A stretch of DNA of 64,000 nucleotides from an uncultured Psychroserpens sp. (GTDB lineage Bacteria; Bacteroidota; Bacteroidia; Flavobacteriales; Flavobacteriaceae): the NCBI GenBank assembly GCA_947489585.1, contig CANLEE010000011.1, positions 1-64,000 of the forward strand, in the 5' to 3' direction. Under the pieces are notes generated by a model that saw only the letters and a list, made by a program, of their open reading frames with translations, made no database searches and was not told where the DNA came from. Position 1 is the first letter of the stretch, and each line of letters begins with the position of its first letter. Below, piece by piece: positions 38,321 to 47,110 of this stretch. A program made the position numbers and the translations under genes.

Positions 38321-39134
38321 CTTTGGTAATATCTTTTTCAAGTTGCTTAATCAACTCTAATTTTCTTTTGTTAATTACAATCTGTTTTATTGTAGGTTTC
38401 ACGTACTCTAAAGGCGCCAAATCGTTTTGTGACAAGACGTCTTTTATTTGCATCAAATATAGGTCTAATGAATCTTTGAGTTGTACAAAATTAGATTTTT
38501 TTAACAGTTCTTTTTTGTTTTCAGAATTTAGCACGCTAATTTTTTCGGTAATTTGTGAAGCCTTGACCCAAATTGAGTCGTTAAGTGAATAGGTTTTAAA
38601 TTGAACCGAAATCGAATCTAAGTATCGTTTATCAGCATTATCAAAACGTTTGAAACGTGCTTTAATTTCATCTTCGTTTATCGCATTCTGAGGAATAGTT
38701 ATATATCTAAACTTCACTAATTCTTCGTTGAGTTTAAAAGTCTCTTGATTGGCTTCATAGACCTTTTGAGCTTGTGTTTGACTTACAACAGTATCGATAC
38801 TTTTATACACTAATGCTTCTAAATAAGCCTTAGTATATAAATCGTTTTTATATTGATCGACTAGTTTATCAAAATCGGTTTGTTTCTGTTCTGGTAAGTT
38901 ACGTTCTGCTCCATCTAATAACAATTGCTGAGTTGCCCAGCGATTAATAAAACTCGAAACTATTTGTATGCTATCATTAGCAGGAGTACCTTCTATTACC
39001 AAACCACTAATATCGTCTTGATAAAGGTATACATCACCAACTCTAGCCACAGGGATTCTGTCATCTGTTTCTTTAAAGAAATCACATGATATCAAACAAA
39101 ACACACAAATTATAACAACCGAAAGTCTTTTCAA
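38283..39134 (-). CDS. Lipoprotein related to PpiC/SurA folding factors
   Basis: 283 residues. Lipoprotein signal with Cys in FCLISCDFFK. The N-terminal segment VARVGDVYLYQDDISGL is a SurA_N-like chaperone start. I do not see a clear parvulin active-site core, so it may be a chaperone without isomerase activity. The rest is helical and Lys/Gln-rich. Middle gene of three adjacent folding factors, only 4 nt from the one upstream and overlapping the one downstream. Confidence 0.75.
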   Translation of the reverse strand: MKRLSVVIICVFCLISCDFFKETDDRIPVARVGDVYLYQDDISGLVIEGTPANDSIQIVSSFINRWATQQLLLDGAERNLPEQKQTDFDKLVDQYKNDLYTKAYLEALVYKSIDTVVSQTQAQKVYEANQETFKLNEELVKFRYITIPQNAINEDEIKARFKRFDNADKRYLDSISVQFKTYSLNDSIWVKASQITEKISVLNSENKKELLKKSNFVQLKDSLDLYLMQIKDVLSQNDLAPLEYVKPTIKQIVINKRKLELIKQLEKDITKDAIKNKQFEIYN

Positions 39135-39138
39135 TAGT

Positions 39139-41085
39139 TTACTTTAAAATTTGTTTTTTTACACGCTTTAGAACCGATTTATCAACCTTCACTTCAAAAC
39201 GTTTATTTAGAGTCTTAACCCAATTTTCTTCAATATAAGCTTGGTAATCACTTACAACCTTTCCTTTAGCTTCTTCTAAAGTTTTAGATGCTGTAGGAAG
39301 TACCTCATTTATTTTAATCACATGAAACGCGTCATTGTGTTCATAAATACTTGAAACACCTTTAATAAACTCAACATTTTCTGGCAAGGCGCGATTTCCT
39401 TTTTCAAACACATCTACTGTTGAAATCACTTTCAAATCATCTTGAGTATTCATACTTGATAGAATATCTTCTTGAGAAATTCCATTAGATAATTCCACTT
39501 TCACCTTTTCTATAGTAGCCTTTGAAGCCGAAGACAAAATCACAGCATCTATACGATCTTTCCAAACATAATTCGATTTATGATTACTATAATAGTCTTG
39601 AAGTCCTACAGAGTCTTTAGAAGCCGCATTCCATACTTCTTTTTCCATAAGATCAAATAAGAGTAATCCGTCTCTATATTCTTTTAAAACAAATGCAAAA
39701 TCTTCATTTTCAAGTTCTAAGTTATCTTCACGGTATTGAAGTACTTTAGATTCTAAAAATGCATTATACTCTGTTTTTAAAACAGCTTTTATATCAGTAT
39801 TTCTTCTATAATACTTACGTTGCGTTTTCATTAAAAACTCTACAAAATCTTGATATGTAATTGCAGTATCACCAATTGTGATAATTGATTCTTTTGCATT
39901 AAAATTTTCAGGAACTTTCCAAGCTTGATTGAAATAGTCATTTGTTAGTATACTCTCAAAATAAGCTAAACCATCTTTATTTTGTTGCACATTATATTTT
40001 GAAATTAACTTTTTCACCATAGCAGAGTTAATCAGCTTAGATCTTGAGTCTCGTTTCACTTTATTTTCAAGTTCTGATTTAACAGCTTCGAAAGGCTGAA
40101 TCCCTTTTTTACGAATCAATTTAATTATGTGCCAACCGTAATCTGTTTTAATTGGCTCAGAAATATCACCAGTATTTTCTAATGAAAATGCTACATCTTC
40201 GAAAGCTTTTGAACTTAATTGTCCGCCAACAAATGGCGACAAAGCGCCTCCTTTATTAGCTGAACTCTTATCATCTGAAAACTGTTTAGCCAAAGATTCA
40301 AACTTTTCACCTTGCTCTATTTTCTTATAAATTTGGCGAATTCTAGTTTCAGGAATTACAGTACTATCCTTTTGCTTATTAGAAACCATAATATGAGCGA
40401 CAGTAACTTCACCCAAGGCTTGTCTTTTATCAAATACTTTCAAGATATGATATCCAAAACGTGTTCTAAATGGCATCGACACCTCTCCTACTGGAGTATT
40501 AAACGCAATTGTTTCAAAAGGGTATACCATTTTAAAACCTCCAAAGTAGCCTAAATCTTCAGCGAAAATCGTTTTCCCATTGTGCACATCTTTCTGCACT
40601 GCAGTATAACCTTCTTTCAACACGCGATCACGCAGGGCTAATACTTGATTATAAACTGCTAGTGTATCTGTTTCAGTTGCTTCAATACGCACTAAAATAT
40701 GAGAGACACGAACATCATTTGTGGTACGCTCATAAGCTTCTTTTACTAAAGCATCTGTCACTTTATTATCTGACATGTAGCTTTTAGTCAACTGTTTTTT
40801 ATAGTTATTAAACTCTCTTAAATATTTTTGATCTTTATCGAGACCTAAACGACGGGCTTCCTTAACTTTAAGTTGATAATTGATAAAAAGCGTTAAATAG
40901 GCATCGATATCTTTTTGGGATTCATCTTTTACAAGGTCTAGATTTTTATTATAAACTCTTATAAATTCGGAAGCCTTTACAGGTGCTCCATCAACTGTAA
41001 ACAATACATCATTATCTTTTACTTGTGCCTGTGAGAAGAAGACAAAGCAAAGAAAAACGGTGGTCATTACTACTTTCATGTGCAT
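39139..41085 (-). CDS. PpiD/SurA-like peptidylprolyl isomerase with two parvulin domains
   Basis: 648 residues. Signal peptide ends near FFSQAQ. The chaperone part starts at DNDVLFTVDGAPVKASEF. Two parvulin domains begin at DVRVSHILVRIEA (about residue 125) and EVTVAHIMVSNKQ (about 230). Both carry the FGYHILK/YGWHIIK end motifs typical of active rotamases. A long C-terminal part (about 340-648) includes further SurA-like helices. First gene of the three-gene folding cluster. Acts in the periplasm on outer-membrane proteins, by family analogy. Confidence 0.9.
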   Translation of the reverse strand: MHMKVVMTTVFLCFVFFSQAQVKDNDVLFTVDGAPVKASEFIRVYNKNLDLVKDESQKDIDAYLTLFINYQLKVKEARRLGLDKDQKYLREFNNYKKQLTKSYMSDNKVTDALVKEAYERTTNDVRVSHILVRIEATETDTLAVYNQVLALRDRVLKEGYTAVQKDVHNGKTIFAEDLGYFGGFKMVYPFETIAFNTPVGEVSMPFRTRFGYHILKVFDKRQALGEVTVAHIMVSNKQKDSTVIPETRIRQIYKKIEQGEKFESLAKQFSDDKSSANKGGALSPFVGGQLSSKAFEDVAFSLENTGDISEPIKTDYGWHIIKLIRKKGIQPFEAVKSELENKVKRDSRSKLINSAMVKKLISKYNVQQNKDGLAYFESILTNDYFNQAWKVPENFNAKESIITIGDTAITYQDFVEFLMKTQRKYYRRNTDIKAVLKTEYNAFLESKVLQYREDNLELENEDFAFVLKEYRDGLLLFDLMEKEVWNAASKDSVGLQDYYSNHKSNYVWKDRIDAVILSSASKATIEKVKVELSNGISQEDILSSMNTQDDLKVISTVDVFEKGNRALPENVEFIKGVSSIYEHNDAFHVIKINEVLPTASKTLEEAKGKVVSDYQAYIEENWVKTLNKRFEVKVDKSVLKRVKKQILK

Positions 41086-41393
41086 TTTTTTATTTATTTC
41101 TTTATGGTTGTAAATACATCCATTGTACCAAAAAATTTAATTGAAAATTTTACTTGAATTCATAGTTGAATTATATAAGCTAATTTCAGCAAAAATAATA
41201 TAATTCGCCTATAAAACAAGTGGCATTTTGCAAACGTATGGTATTTGGTTTTAGTATTAAAATATATGGTTATGTGATTTAAACATCATAGAAAATGACC
41301 ACTCATCTAAAATTATTGCTATTAAACTTTTAATCACTCTATTTCATATGAAACTGCTTATATTTAATGCAGAATTATCCCTCTATATTCAAA
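41086..41393. other. Gene-free stretch
   Basis: About 300 nt of AT-rich sequence between the divergent isomerase cluster and the SRPBCC gene. It must carry both promoters. I found no convincing -33/-7 pair, hairpin or small gene in it. Confidence 0.4.
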
Positions 41394-41849
41394 ATGAAAT
41401 ATACTACTGAAATAAAGGTAAATGTACCTTTAGACGAGTTCATCAAAAAAATGGACAATGTCGAGAACATAAAACATTGGCAACGCGGATTGGTTTCAGC
41501 AGAGCACATCTCTGGGCATCCAGGTGAACTAGGCGCAAAAATGAAACTAAGCTATCAATTTGGGAAACGTAAAATGGATCTTATTGAGACTATTACAAAG
41601 CGTAAATTCCCAAAAGAGTTTCATGCTAACTATACAACAAAGAGCATGCACAATGTACAGCGAAACTATTTTGAAAAGACATCAGACGGCTTTACAAAAT
41701 GGACTTCCCACAGTGAGTTTGTACCTCTTAATTTGGTAATGAGAATTATGCTTATAATCATGCCGAGTACATTTAAAAAGCAATCTTTAAAATACATGCA
41801 GGATTTCAAAAATTTTGCAGAAAATGGAACATCTGTCGCCAATGCGTAA
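41394..41849 (+). CDS. SRPBCC family protein
   Basis: 151 residues from ATG 41394 (MKYTTEIKVNVPLDEFIKKM). An in-frame ATG at 41367 adds nine residues. The beginning and the internal pattern (DNVENIKHWQRGL, GELGAKMKLSYQFGKRKMDL, TKWTSHSEF) fit the START/polyketide cyclase-like (SRPBCC) fold that binds hydrophobic ligands. Ligand unknown. The stop overlaps the next small gene. Confidence 0.8.
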   Translation: MKYTTEIKVNVPLDEFIKKMDNVENIKHWQRGLVSAEHISGHPGELGAKMKLSYQFGKRKMDLIETITKRKFPKEFHANYTTKSMHNVQRNYFEKTSDGFTKWTSHSEFVPLNLVMRIMLIIMPSTFKKQSLKYMQDFKNFAENGTSVANA

Positions 41850-42078
41850 ACTCAAACTCATTTGGGATTTTCGAGGTCCTGATGCTCTAAAAATTGCTGA
41901 ACACCACGAAAAACACCTTAAAGAATATATAACTATTCAAAATACCAATCTAAATATCACAGGCTTTGAACAGCTTAGTGACATGCATAGCATTGCGTTT
42001 ATGGTGGTTACAGATGATGAAATGAAGCCTATAAGAGATGCGCTTAAACCTCATAGAGGACAGCTTTATTCGGAATAA
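41842..42078 (+). CDS. Small conserved protein of unknown function
   Basis: 78 residues from ATG 41842 (MRKLKLIWDFRGPDALK). Starts further upstream (41815, 41824) would run deeper into the SRPBCC gene. It is His-rich in the centre (AEHHEKHLKEYI) with an alternating beta/alpha pattern like a small ferredoxin-type fold. No named family recognised. It overlaps the SRPBCC stop by a few bases, so the two are probably translated together. Confidence 0.65.
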   Translation: MRKLKLIWDFRGPDALKIAEHHEKHLKEYITIQNTNLNITGFEQLSDMHSIAFMVVTDDEMKPIRDALKPHRGQLYSE

Positions 42079-42243
42079 AATTTAAGTCACTAAATTGACT
42101 ATATGATGTATTTTAATTCTGAAATTTTAACATTTCATTTTTCAAACAGACAACTATTTAACTGCAAAAAAGGCTTTATCTTGAAATAAAATTTCTATTT
42201 TTCGCTTCCATAAAAAAGAACTTAAGGACATCAAATAAACACT

Positions 42244-44100
42244 ATGAAAAAACAAACCCTATTGTATGCATTAATCGCATTGGTATTTAGCTGTAATGAG
42301 GATAAAAAAGAAGAAGCAACCGCGTTAAAATATGTTGAAGAATTACATTCAAATGCAAAACCCAACACCTCTGTAATCAAGCATTTAGATTTAGATATTG
42401 ATGTGAATTTCGATAAAAAAATCATTGATGGTTCCGCAACCTATCATATTGAAAGTAACAATGCTACGGAAATCGTTTTAGACTCAAAATTTTTGGAAAT
42501 TGAACGTGCAGAAGCTGACGGAAAACCTACTGAATTTGAGTTAGGCGCATTTAATGAACAATTAGGACAAGCTTTAAAAGTTAAAATTTCCGAAGACACA
42601 AAAACAATAACTATTCATTATAAAACGACTGATAAAACGGAAGCCTTACAATGGTTAAATCCGCAGCAAACTGCAGACAAAACACACCCCTTTTTATTTA
42701 CACAAGGACAGGCAATTTTAACACGTAGTTGGATTCCTATTCAAGACAGTCCACAAATTAGAATCACCTACAATGCAACGGTAAAAGTGCCTTCAGAATT
42801 GATGGCAGTAATGAGTGCAGAAAATCCAAAGGAAAAAACAGGTGATGGTGTTTACCATTTTAAGATGAAGCAACCTATTTCGCCATATCTTATGGCTTTA
42901 GCAGTTGGTGATATCGCATATAAAGCCGTAAGCAATCGCACAGGTGTCTATGCAGAACCTTCTATGGTTGATAAAGCGCAATCCGAATTTAGTGACATGG
43001 AAAAAATGGTAGTTGCTGCTGAGAATCTTTATGGTGACTACGATTGGGATCAATTTGATGTAATCGTTTTACCACCTAGCTTCCCGTTTGGTGGTATGGA
43101 AAACCCGAGACTTACTTTTGCCACACCAACAGTTATTGCTGGTGATAAAAGTTTAACCTCTTTGATCGCTCACGAATTAGCACATTCATGGTCAGGGAAT
43201 CTAGTGACTAATGCAACTTGGAATGACTTCTGGCTTAACGAAGGATTTACAGTTTATTTTGAAATTAGAATTATGGAAGCGCTCTACGGAAAAGATCGTG
43301 CTAATATGATTGCGCTTATTGGACGTCAAGATTTAGAAGAAGAAGTTGAAGGTTTTAAAAACGAACCAGAAATGACCAAACTAAAATTGGATTTATCCAA
43401 CAAAAATCCTGATGATGGTATGAACAGCATTGCCTATGACAAAGGGTATTTATTTTTACGAACTTTAGAGGAAACAGTAGGTCGCGATAAGTTTGATGCC
43501 TTTTTGAAAAGTTATTTTAAAACCAATGCCTTTTCTACTGTAACTACAGAAGGTTTTATTGATTATTTAAACACAAATTTATTACAACCCAATGCTATTG
43601 ACTTTAACGTAGAAGAATGGGTATACCAACCTGGAGTCCCAGAAAATCAGGCAAAGATAATTTCAGATAAGTTTGAAAATGCTGAACGTACTTTACATGA
43701 ATTTATAGACACTAAAACTGTTGATGTCTCTAAGACTAAAGATTGGACGACACAAGAATGGGTTTATTTTATTAGAAATTTCCCTGAGACCATTACTACA
43801 GAAGATCTAAAGCGATTTGATGAAGCTTTTGATTTAACCAATTCGAGCAATTCTCATATTGCAATGGTTTGGTATGAGCAAGCAATCAATCATGATTATC
43901 ATGGTAATGGTGTTGACCAAAACATTGAAGATTTTTTAATTCGTGTGGGCAGACGTTGGTATGTATCAACACTGTTTAAAGCTTATAAACGGAATGATAA
44001 GGTTGATGAGGCTTTGGTGATATACAAAAAAGCACGTGCAAATTACCATTCGGTGACAGCCAATACGATAGATGGATTGTTAGGGTACAACAATTATTAA
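42244..44100 (+). CDS. M1 family metalloaminopeptidase lipoprotein
   Basis: 618 residues with lipoprotein Cys in ALVFSCNEDKK. Zinc site HELAHSW (310-314) with the third ligand Glu333 in LNEGFTVYFE. The aminopeptidase recognition motif is GGMENP, just before residue 300. The C-terminal half looks like the helical domain of leukotriene A4 hydrolase-type M1 enzymes. It removes N-terminal residues from peptides, probably in the periplasm. The next gene starts 16 nt later. Confidence 0.95.
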   Translation: MKKQTLLYALIALVFSCNEDKKEEATALKYVEELHSNAKPNTSVIKHLDLDIDVNFDKKIIDGSATYHIESNNATEIVLDSKFLEIERAEADGKPTEFELGAFNEQLGQALKVKISEDTKTITIHYKTTDKTEALQWLNPQQTADKTHPFLFTQGQAILTRSWIPIQDSPQIRITYNATVKVPSELMAVMSAENPKEKTGDGVYHFKMKQPISPYLMALAVGDIAYKAVSNRTGVYAEPSMVDKAQSEFSDMEKMVVAAENLYGDYDWDQFDVIVLPPSFPFGGMENPRLTFATPTVIAGDKSLTSLIAHELAHSWSGNLVTNATWNDFWLNEGFTVYFEIRIMEALYGKDRANMIALIGRQDLEEEVEGFKNEPEMTKLKLDLSNKNPDDGMNSIAYDKGYLFLRTLEETVGRDKFDAFLKSYFKTNAFSTVTTEGFIDYLNTNLLQPNAIDFNVEEWVYQPGVPENQAKIISDKFENAERTLHEFIDTKTVDVSKTKDWTTQEWVYFIRNFPETITTEDLKRFDEAFDLTNSSNSHIAMVWYEQAINHDYHGNGVDQNIEDFLIRVGRRWYVSTLFKAYKRNDKVDEALVIYKKARANYHSVTANTIDGLLGYNNY

Positions 44101-44116
44101 GAAAAAATTTATAAAA

Positions 44117-44827
44117 ATGACAATTCAGAATTTAAATAAAATAGCCTTTTCTTTTATTTTCATATTAATTTTCACTTCATGTGATTCAAATGATGATAGC
44201 GAGTCATCTACTGATGAACCTGTTCTCATTGAAGATTATTATTTCAGAGGAACTTTAGACGGTCAAGAATTAAATATTGAAAGAAAACTATATGATTTTA
44301 ACAATGATCCCAATTTAATCTCAATTGATTTTGGTGGTAGTCAAACCAACGATATAGAAGTTTTAGGAGAGCCAGGAACAGGATTTTGTTACGGACGCTA
44401 TGCATGTGGATTGTTATATTATAACTTTCAAGAAAACCCTAACCAATCAGATACTGCAAAAATGTACTTCTCAAGAATTCCAATAGGAGATTGTAATTTA
44501 GAGACTGAACTTATTTCTATGAGAAATTTTTTAGAGATTAATGATTATACCTATGAAACCTTTCCAGGAAATGATATTATTAACAATGTTGCTCTAGACT
44601 TTTTTCCAGTAGAATATGAAAACCAAGACATTTATTATTCATCTCGATTTGGAGCAAACACAAATGCTACTTTTTCTATTACATCAGTAATTGAGGAAGA
44701 AAATGGTACATTTATAGTAGAAGGCAACTTTAGCTGTAAGCTCTATAAATTTAATGATGAAACTGATTTTAAAGTATTAGAAAATGGCGAATTCAAAATT
44801 AAGATCTTCAATAATTTAGAGGAATAA
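44117..44827 (+). CDS. Lipoprotein of unknown function
   Basis: 236 residues. Lipoprotein signal with Cys in IFTSCDSNDDSESS and an acidic linker. The rest is beta-rich with a GTGFCYGRYACGLLYY stretch and several aromatic residues. No family recognised. It lies at the boundary where the window turns into an array of small plus-strand accessory genes. Confidence 0.7.
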   Translation: MTIQNLNKIAFSFIFILIFTSCDSNDDSESSTDEPVLIEDYYFRGTLDGQELNIERKLYDFNNDPNLISIDFGGSQTNDIEVLGEPGTGFCYGRYACGLLYYNFQENPNQSDTAKMYFSRIPIGDCNLETELISMRNFLEINDYTYETFPGNDIINNVALDFFPVEYENQDIYYSSRFGANTNATFSITSVIEEENGTFIVEGNFSCKLYKFNDETDFKVLENGEFKIKIFNNLEE

Positions 44828-44849
44828 TAACGTTTTACAATATTTAAAA

Positions 44850-45359
44850 ATGCCTCATTACAAATTAAATTTCATTTCTAAGTCTGAAAGTCTAAACACT
44901 CAAAATTTACTGAACGAGTTAGTTGACAGAACAACTTTCAAAAAATTTGGAGATGAGATTAAATTGATATGGCGTTTATACAAATTAAAAGATGAAAAAA
45001 CCTGGGAAAGCATCCAAGAAGATGAGCAAAATGGGATTTTTTACTCGGAAATAAATACTGAAAATCTAAAAAACCTAACCGAATCTATACATGCTGATTT
45101 CTTATTAAAATTACTAAATCAAAAAAAACATTTTGACTTAGATCAGCTTGATTTAGGTTCAAAATATAGCCTTACTTTTTCTTTAGAATCTGATAAAAGC
45201 GTAATTGCCGCACGTGGAATGAAATGGTCAAATGTGAATGTTATTGCATTTGAATACTCAAATAATGAATGGATAATTGACAATGACAATTTTTGGAATT
45301 ATAAAAAATGGTCAGTAGTCGAAATTAAAGAAGGCTATTGCGAAATAAAAACATTGTAG
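44850..45359 (+). CDS. Hypothetical cytosolic protein
   Basis: 169 residues with no signal peptide or membrane segment. It begins MPHYKLNFISKSESLNTQNL and ends in a Trp-rich stretch (NDNFWNYKKWSVVEIKEGYC). I do not recognise the family. It lies 22 nt after the lipoprotein gene and directly before repeat element A, so it closes the first block. Confidence 0.65.
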   Translation: MPHYKLNFISKSESLNTQNLLNELVDRTTFKKFGDEIKLIWRLYKLKDEKTWESIQEDEQNGIFYSEINTENLKNLTESIHADFLLKLLNQKKHFDLDQLDLGSKYSLTFSLESDKSVIAARGMKWSNVNVIAFEYSNNEWIIDNDNFWNYKKWSVVEIKEGYCEIKTL

Positions 45360-45484
45360 ACAATGTGTATAGTTCATAGTGCCTAAGAACTATCTGAAAA
45401 TTCTGTAAAACTTCTACACTCTTCATTCTTTTTACTAACTTACTTCCCCAACGCTACAAAACATAAACAAACACGCTGTACGCT
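45358..45484 (+). repeat. Intercassette repeat, copy A
   Basis: First copy of the structured intergenic repeat. The core CTTTTTACTAACTTACTTC-like segment lies within 45422-45453, and the right arm AAACATAAACAAACACGCTG leads to the junction GCTGTACG. The sequence after the junction (GCTGTACGCTC) is complementary, with two transitions, to the sequence before copy B. Confidence 0.75.
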
Positions 45485-45501
45485 CTAAAGAGATCATTCA
45501 A

Positions 45502-46161
45502 ATGAAAATTAAATTTTTTCTTATATTATTTTTAGTCTCAATATTTATTTCTTGTAAAACAATTGAAAAGAAAGCTGAATCTAATAACAAAATCAAGATT
45601 GAATGGATTGAAAATTTGGAAGGTGACTTTTCTTTCAAAGAAAAATGGAGCTATCCAGAAGGAGTTTACAAAAACAGACATGGTCAATTAAGCTGTGATG
45701 GAATTTGTCCAATAGAAATTGACCGAATGAAAGATGGGTCTGGAAAAATATATAAAGATTCTTTAGAAGTATTTTATAAAATTATTGATACTACACATAT
45801 ATTCCACTCTTTAAAATCAGAGAACAGAATGTATGAATATTCAGGAACAGATTTAATTGAATTTAAGAAACTGAAAAACGGAATTGTAAAAGGAAAATCA
45901 ATAAATAATGTTTCTACTCATAGTAGTCTAAATATAGAGCTGCAAAATGATTCATGCAATGTTTTTGTGAAATTCAACAGTATTAGAGATTTAGGAATAA
46001 ACTATTTCCCATTAAAAAATGGAATTATTAAAATAGACAGAGCATTATTTGAAAACGGAATTATAAAAGCTGTATTTGATTTTAAGTTTGTAAATACTTT
46101 AGAATCCGATAAAGAGCTTTTTTGGAAAGGAAAAATCTATAACAAAGTAATCACTAAATAA
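45502..46161 (+). CDS. Lipoprotein of unknown function
   Basis: 219 residues with lipoprotein Cys in IFISCKTIEKK. The body is beta-rich and Lys-rich, with short repeats of NGI + hydrophobic residues (LKNGIVKGKS, LKNGIIKIDR, ENGIIKAVFDF). No family recognised. It is the single gene of the block between repeat copies A and B, whose outer ends are complementary. The Cys pair in HGQLSCDGICPIE may form a disulfide. Confidence 0.7.
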   Translation: MKIKFFLILFLVSIFISCKTIEKKAESNNKIKIEWIENLEGDFSFKEKWSYPEGVYKNRHGQLSCDGICPIEIDRMKDGSGKIYKDSLEVFYKIIDTTHIFHSLKSENRMYEYSGTDLIEFKKLKNGIVKGKSINNVSTHSSLNIELQNDSCNVFVKFNSIRDLGINYFPLKNGIIKIDRALFENGIIKAVFDFKFVNTLESDKELFWKGKIYNKVITK

Positions 46162-46170
46162 AACACACGA

Positions 46171-46331
46171 ACGTACAACACTTTGTATAGCAAATTGCTT
46201 GGCTTGTGTGTACTTGAAAACCTTACCGATTTTCCTTCTGGTTCGTTTTCTTTTACTAACTTAGTTCCAGCCAACGTAACACACAAGCGGAGCGAACTGG
46301 CGAAGCAAACCATAAACGAACACGTTGTAAG
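46171..46331 (+). repeat. Intercassette repeat, copy B
   Basis: 161-bp copy. Left end CGTACAAC (46172-46179), core 46242-46276, right end GTTGTAAG (46324-46331). A perfect internal inverted repeat, GCTTGTGTGT (46202-46211) with ACACACAAGC (46279-46288), shows it can fold as a long imperfect hairpin. Confidence 0.85.
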
Positions 46332-46921
46332 AAGTAATAAAAAAGAATCCCAATGAAAGACATCTCTGGAATCGATGAATACGGCAATCCAAAAAATGGC
46401 CCTTTTAAGCTGTTCTTCAAGAACGGCCTTATCTCTTGCCAAGGTGAGTTTGACAACGGAAAGAAATCAGGAAAATGGAAGTACTTTCTCAACAATGGTC
46501 AGATGCAATCCTCTGGCAGCTACAAAAACGGAAAGATCGTTGGTCAGTGGAAATGGTTCTTCAAGAATGGCGAACCGCGAGGTACAGGCGGTTTCGACAA
46601 TGATGAGCAGAAACACGGTGTATGGAAGCGATACCATGCCAATGGCCAACTCTGGGACGAAGGTCGCTTCGAACACGGCAAGAAAACGGGCACTTGGAAG
46701 GTGTATAATGAAGCTGGCGAGCTCCTAAAGACACAAACTTTCAAGTAACGGATCGGGGTGTCTCCGTCTATCTACGCTGTTCTCCTATAAGTAATTCGAA
46801 CAGTTGATCAACGTCACTCGCTTCTAAATCTAAAGAGCGGATGTCGACCGCAGCTTAAGCAGAGATTGTACTTATAGTTCTACTCTTCTAAATGGAATTC
46901 TTTTTTATTATTTCTTACAAC
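46324..46921 (+). mobile_element. Candidate mobile cassette carrying a MORN-repeat gene
   Basis: About 600 bp bounded by a 29-bp inverted match, 46324-46352 against 46893-46921, with only two mismatches. It contains one gene (46353-46748) and about 145 nt of non-coding DNA after it. Base and codon use is visibly more GC-rich than its neighbours (codons such as GGC, CTC, TTC, AAG), consistent with recent transfer. No recombinase is inside it. Confidence 0.55.
46353..46748 (+). CDS. MORN-repeat (YwqK-like) protein
   Basis: 131 residues made almost wholly of about six MORN-type repeats, each with a G-x-W-K-x-[YF]-x-x-N-G pattern: SGKWKYFLNNGQ, VGQWKWFFKNGE, HGVWKRYHANGQ, TGTWKVYNEAGE. Such proteins are often labelled 'toxin-antitoxin system YwqK family antitoxin', but no toxin partner is present. 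Codons are richer in G and C than in all neighbouring genes, a sign of foreign origin. The gene is enclosed by a 29-bp inverted match. Confidence 0.85.
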   Translation: MKDISGIDEYGNPKNGPFKLFFKNGLISCQGEFDNGKKSGKWKYFLNNGQMQSSGSYKNGKIVGQWKWFFKNGEPRGTGGFDNDEQKHGVWKRYHANGQLWDEGRFEHGKKTGTWKVYNEAGELLKTQTFK

Positions 46922-47110
46922 GGAAATTCTGTCGAATTTCCTTTACGCTGTTTCTTTTTGCTATCTTAGTGCTCACAGCAACAGCTATTAAAACTAGGAG
47001 GTTTTTGTTCGACATTTTAAAAAATGACATTAACAAAAACAAACTAGGGAAAATAATCACCAGAAGTAAACCATACACGAACACTTTAGACACAAGCAGA
47101 ATAAACGAAA
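46749..47110. other. Gene-free stretch holding the cassette end and repeat copy C
   Basis: 362 nt. The first part (to about 46890) is non-coding and has the same raised GC as the MORN gene. The rest is the cassette end and repeat copy C. A minus-strand frame here (46908-47141) overlaps the repeat and resembles no protein. Confidence 0.55.
46914..47092 (+). repeat. Intercassette repeat, copy C
   Basis: Left end CTTACAAC (46914-46921) is the exact reverse complement of copy B's right end. Core at 46949-46980. The right arm (46979-47084) is roughly 85-90% identical by eye to copy D over about 100 bp, including CAAACTAGGGAAAATAATCA. It ends at GAACACTTTAGACA. Confidence 0.8.

Noticed and set aside
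41367..41393. Longer start for the SRPBCC gene
   Set aside because: The added nine residues do not belong to the fold. The ATG at 41394 starts with the typical first strand.
46375..46728. 117-residue plus-strand frame inside the MORN gene
   Set aside because: It is a second frame of the GC-richer MORN gene. The MORN frame has clear repeats and this one has none.
46353..46748. Toxin-antitoxin module
   Set aside because: YwqK-type proteins are often labelled antitoxins, but no partner toxin gene lies next to it.
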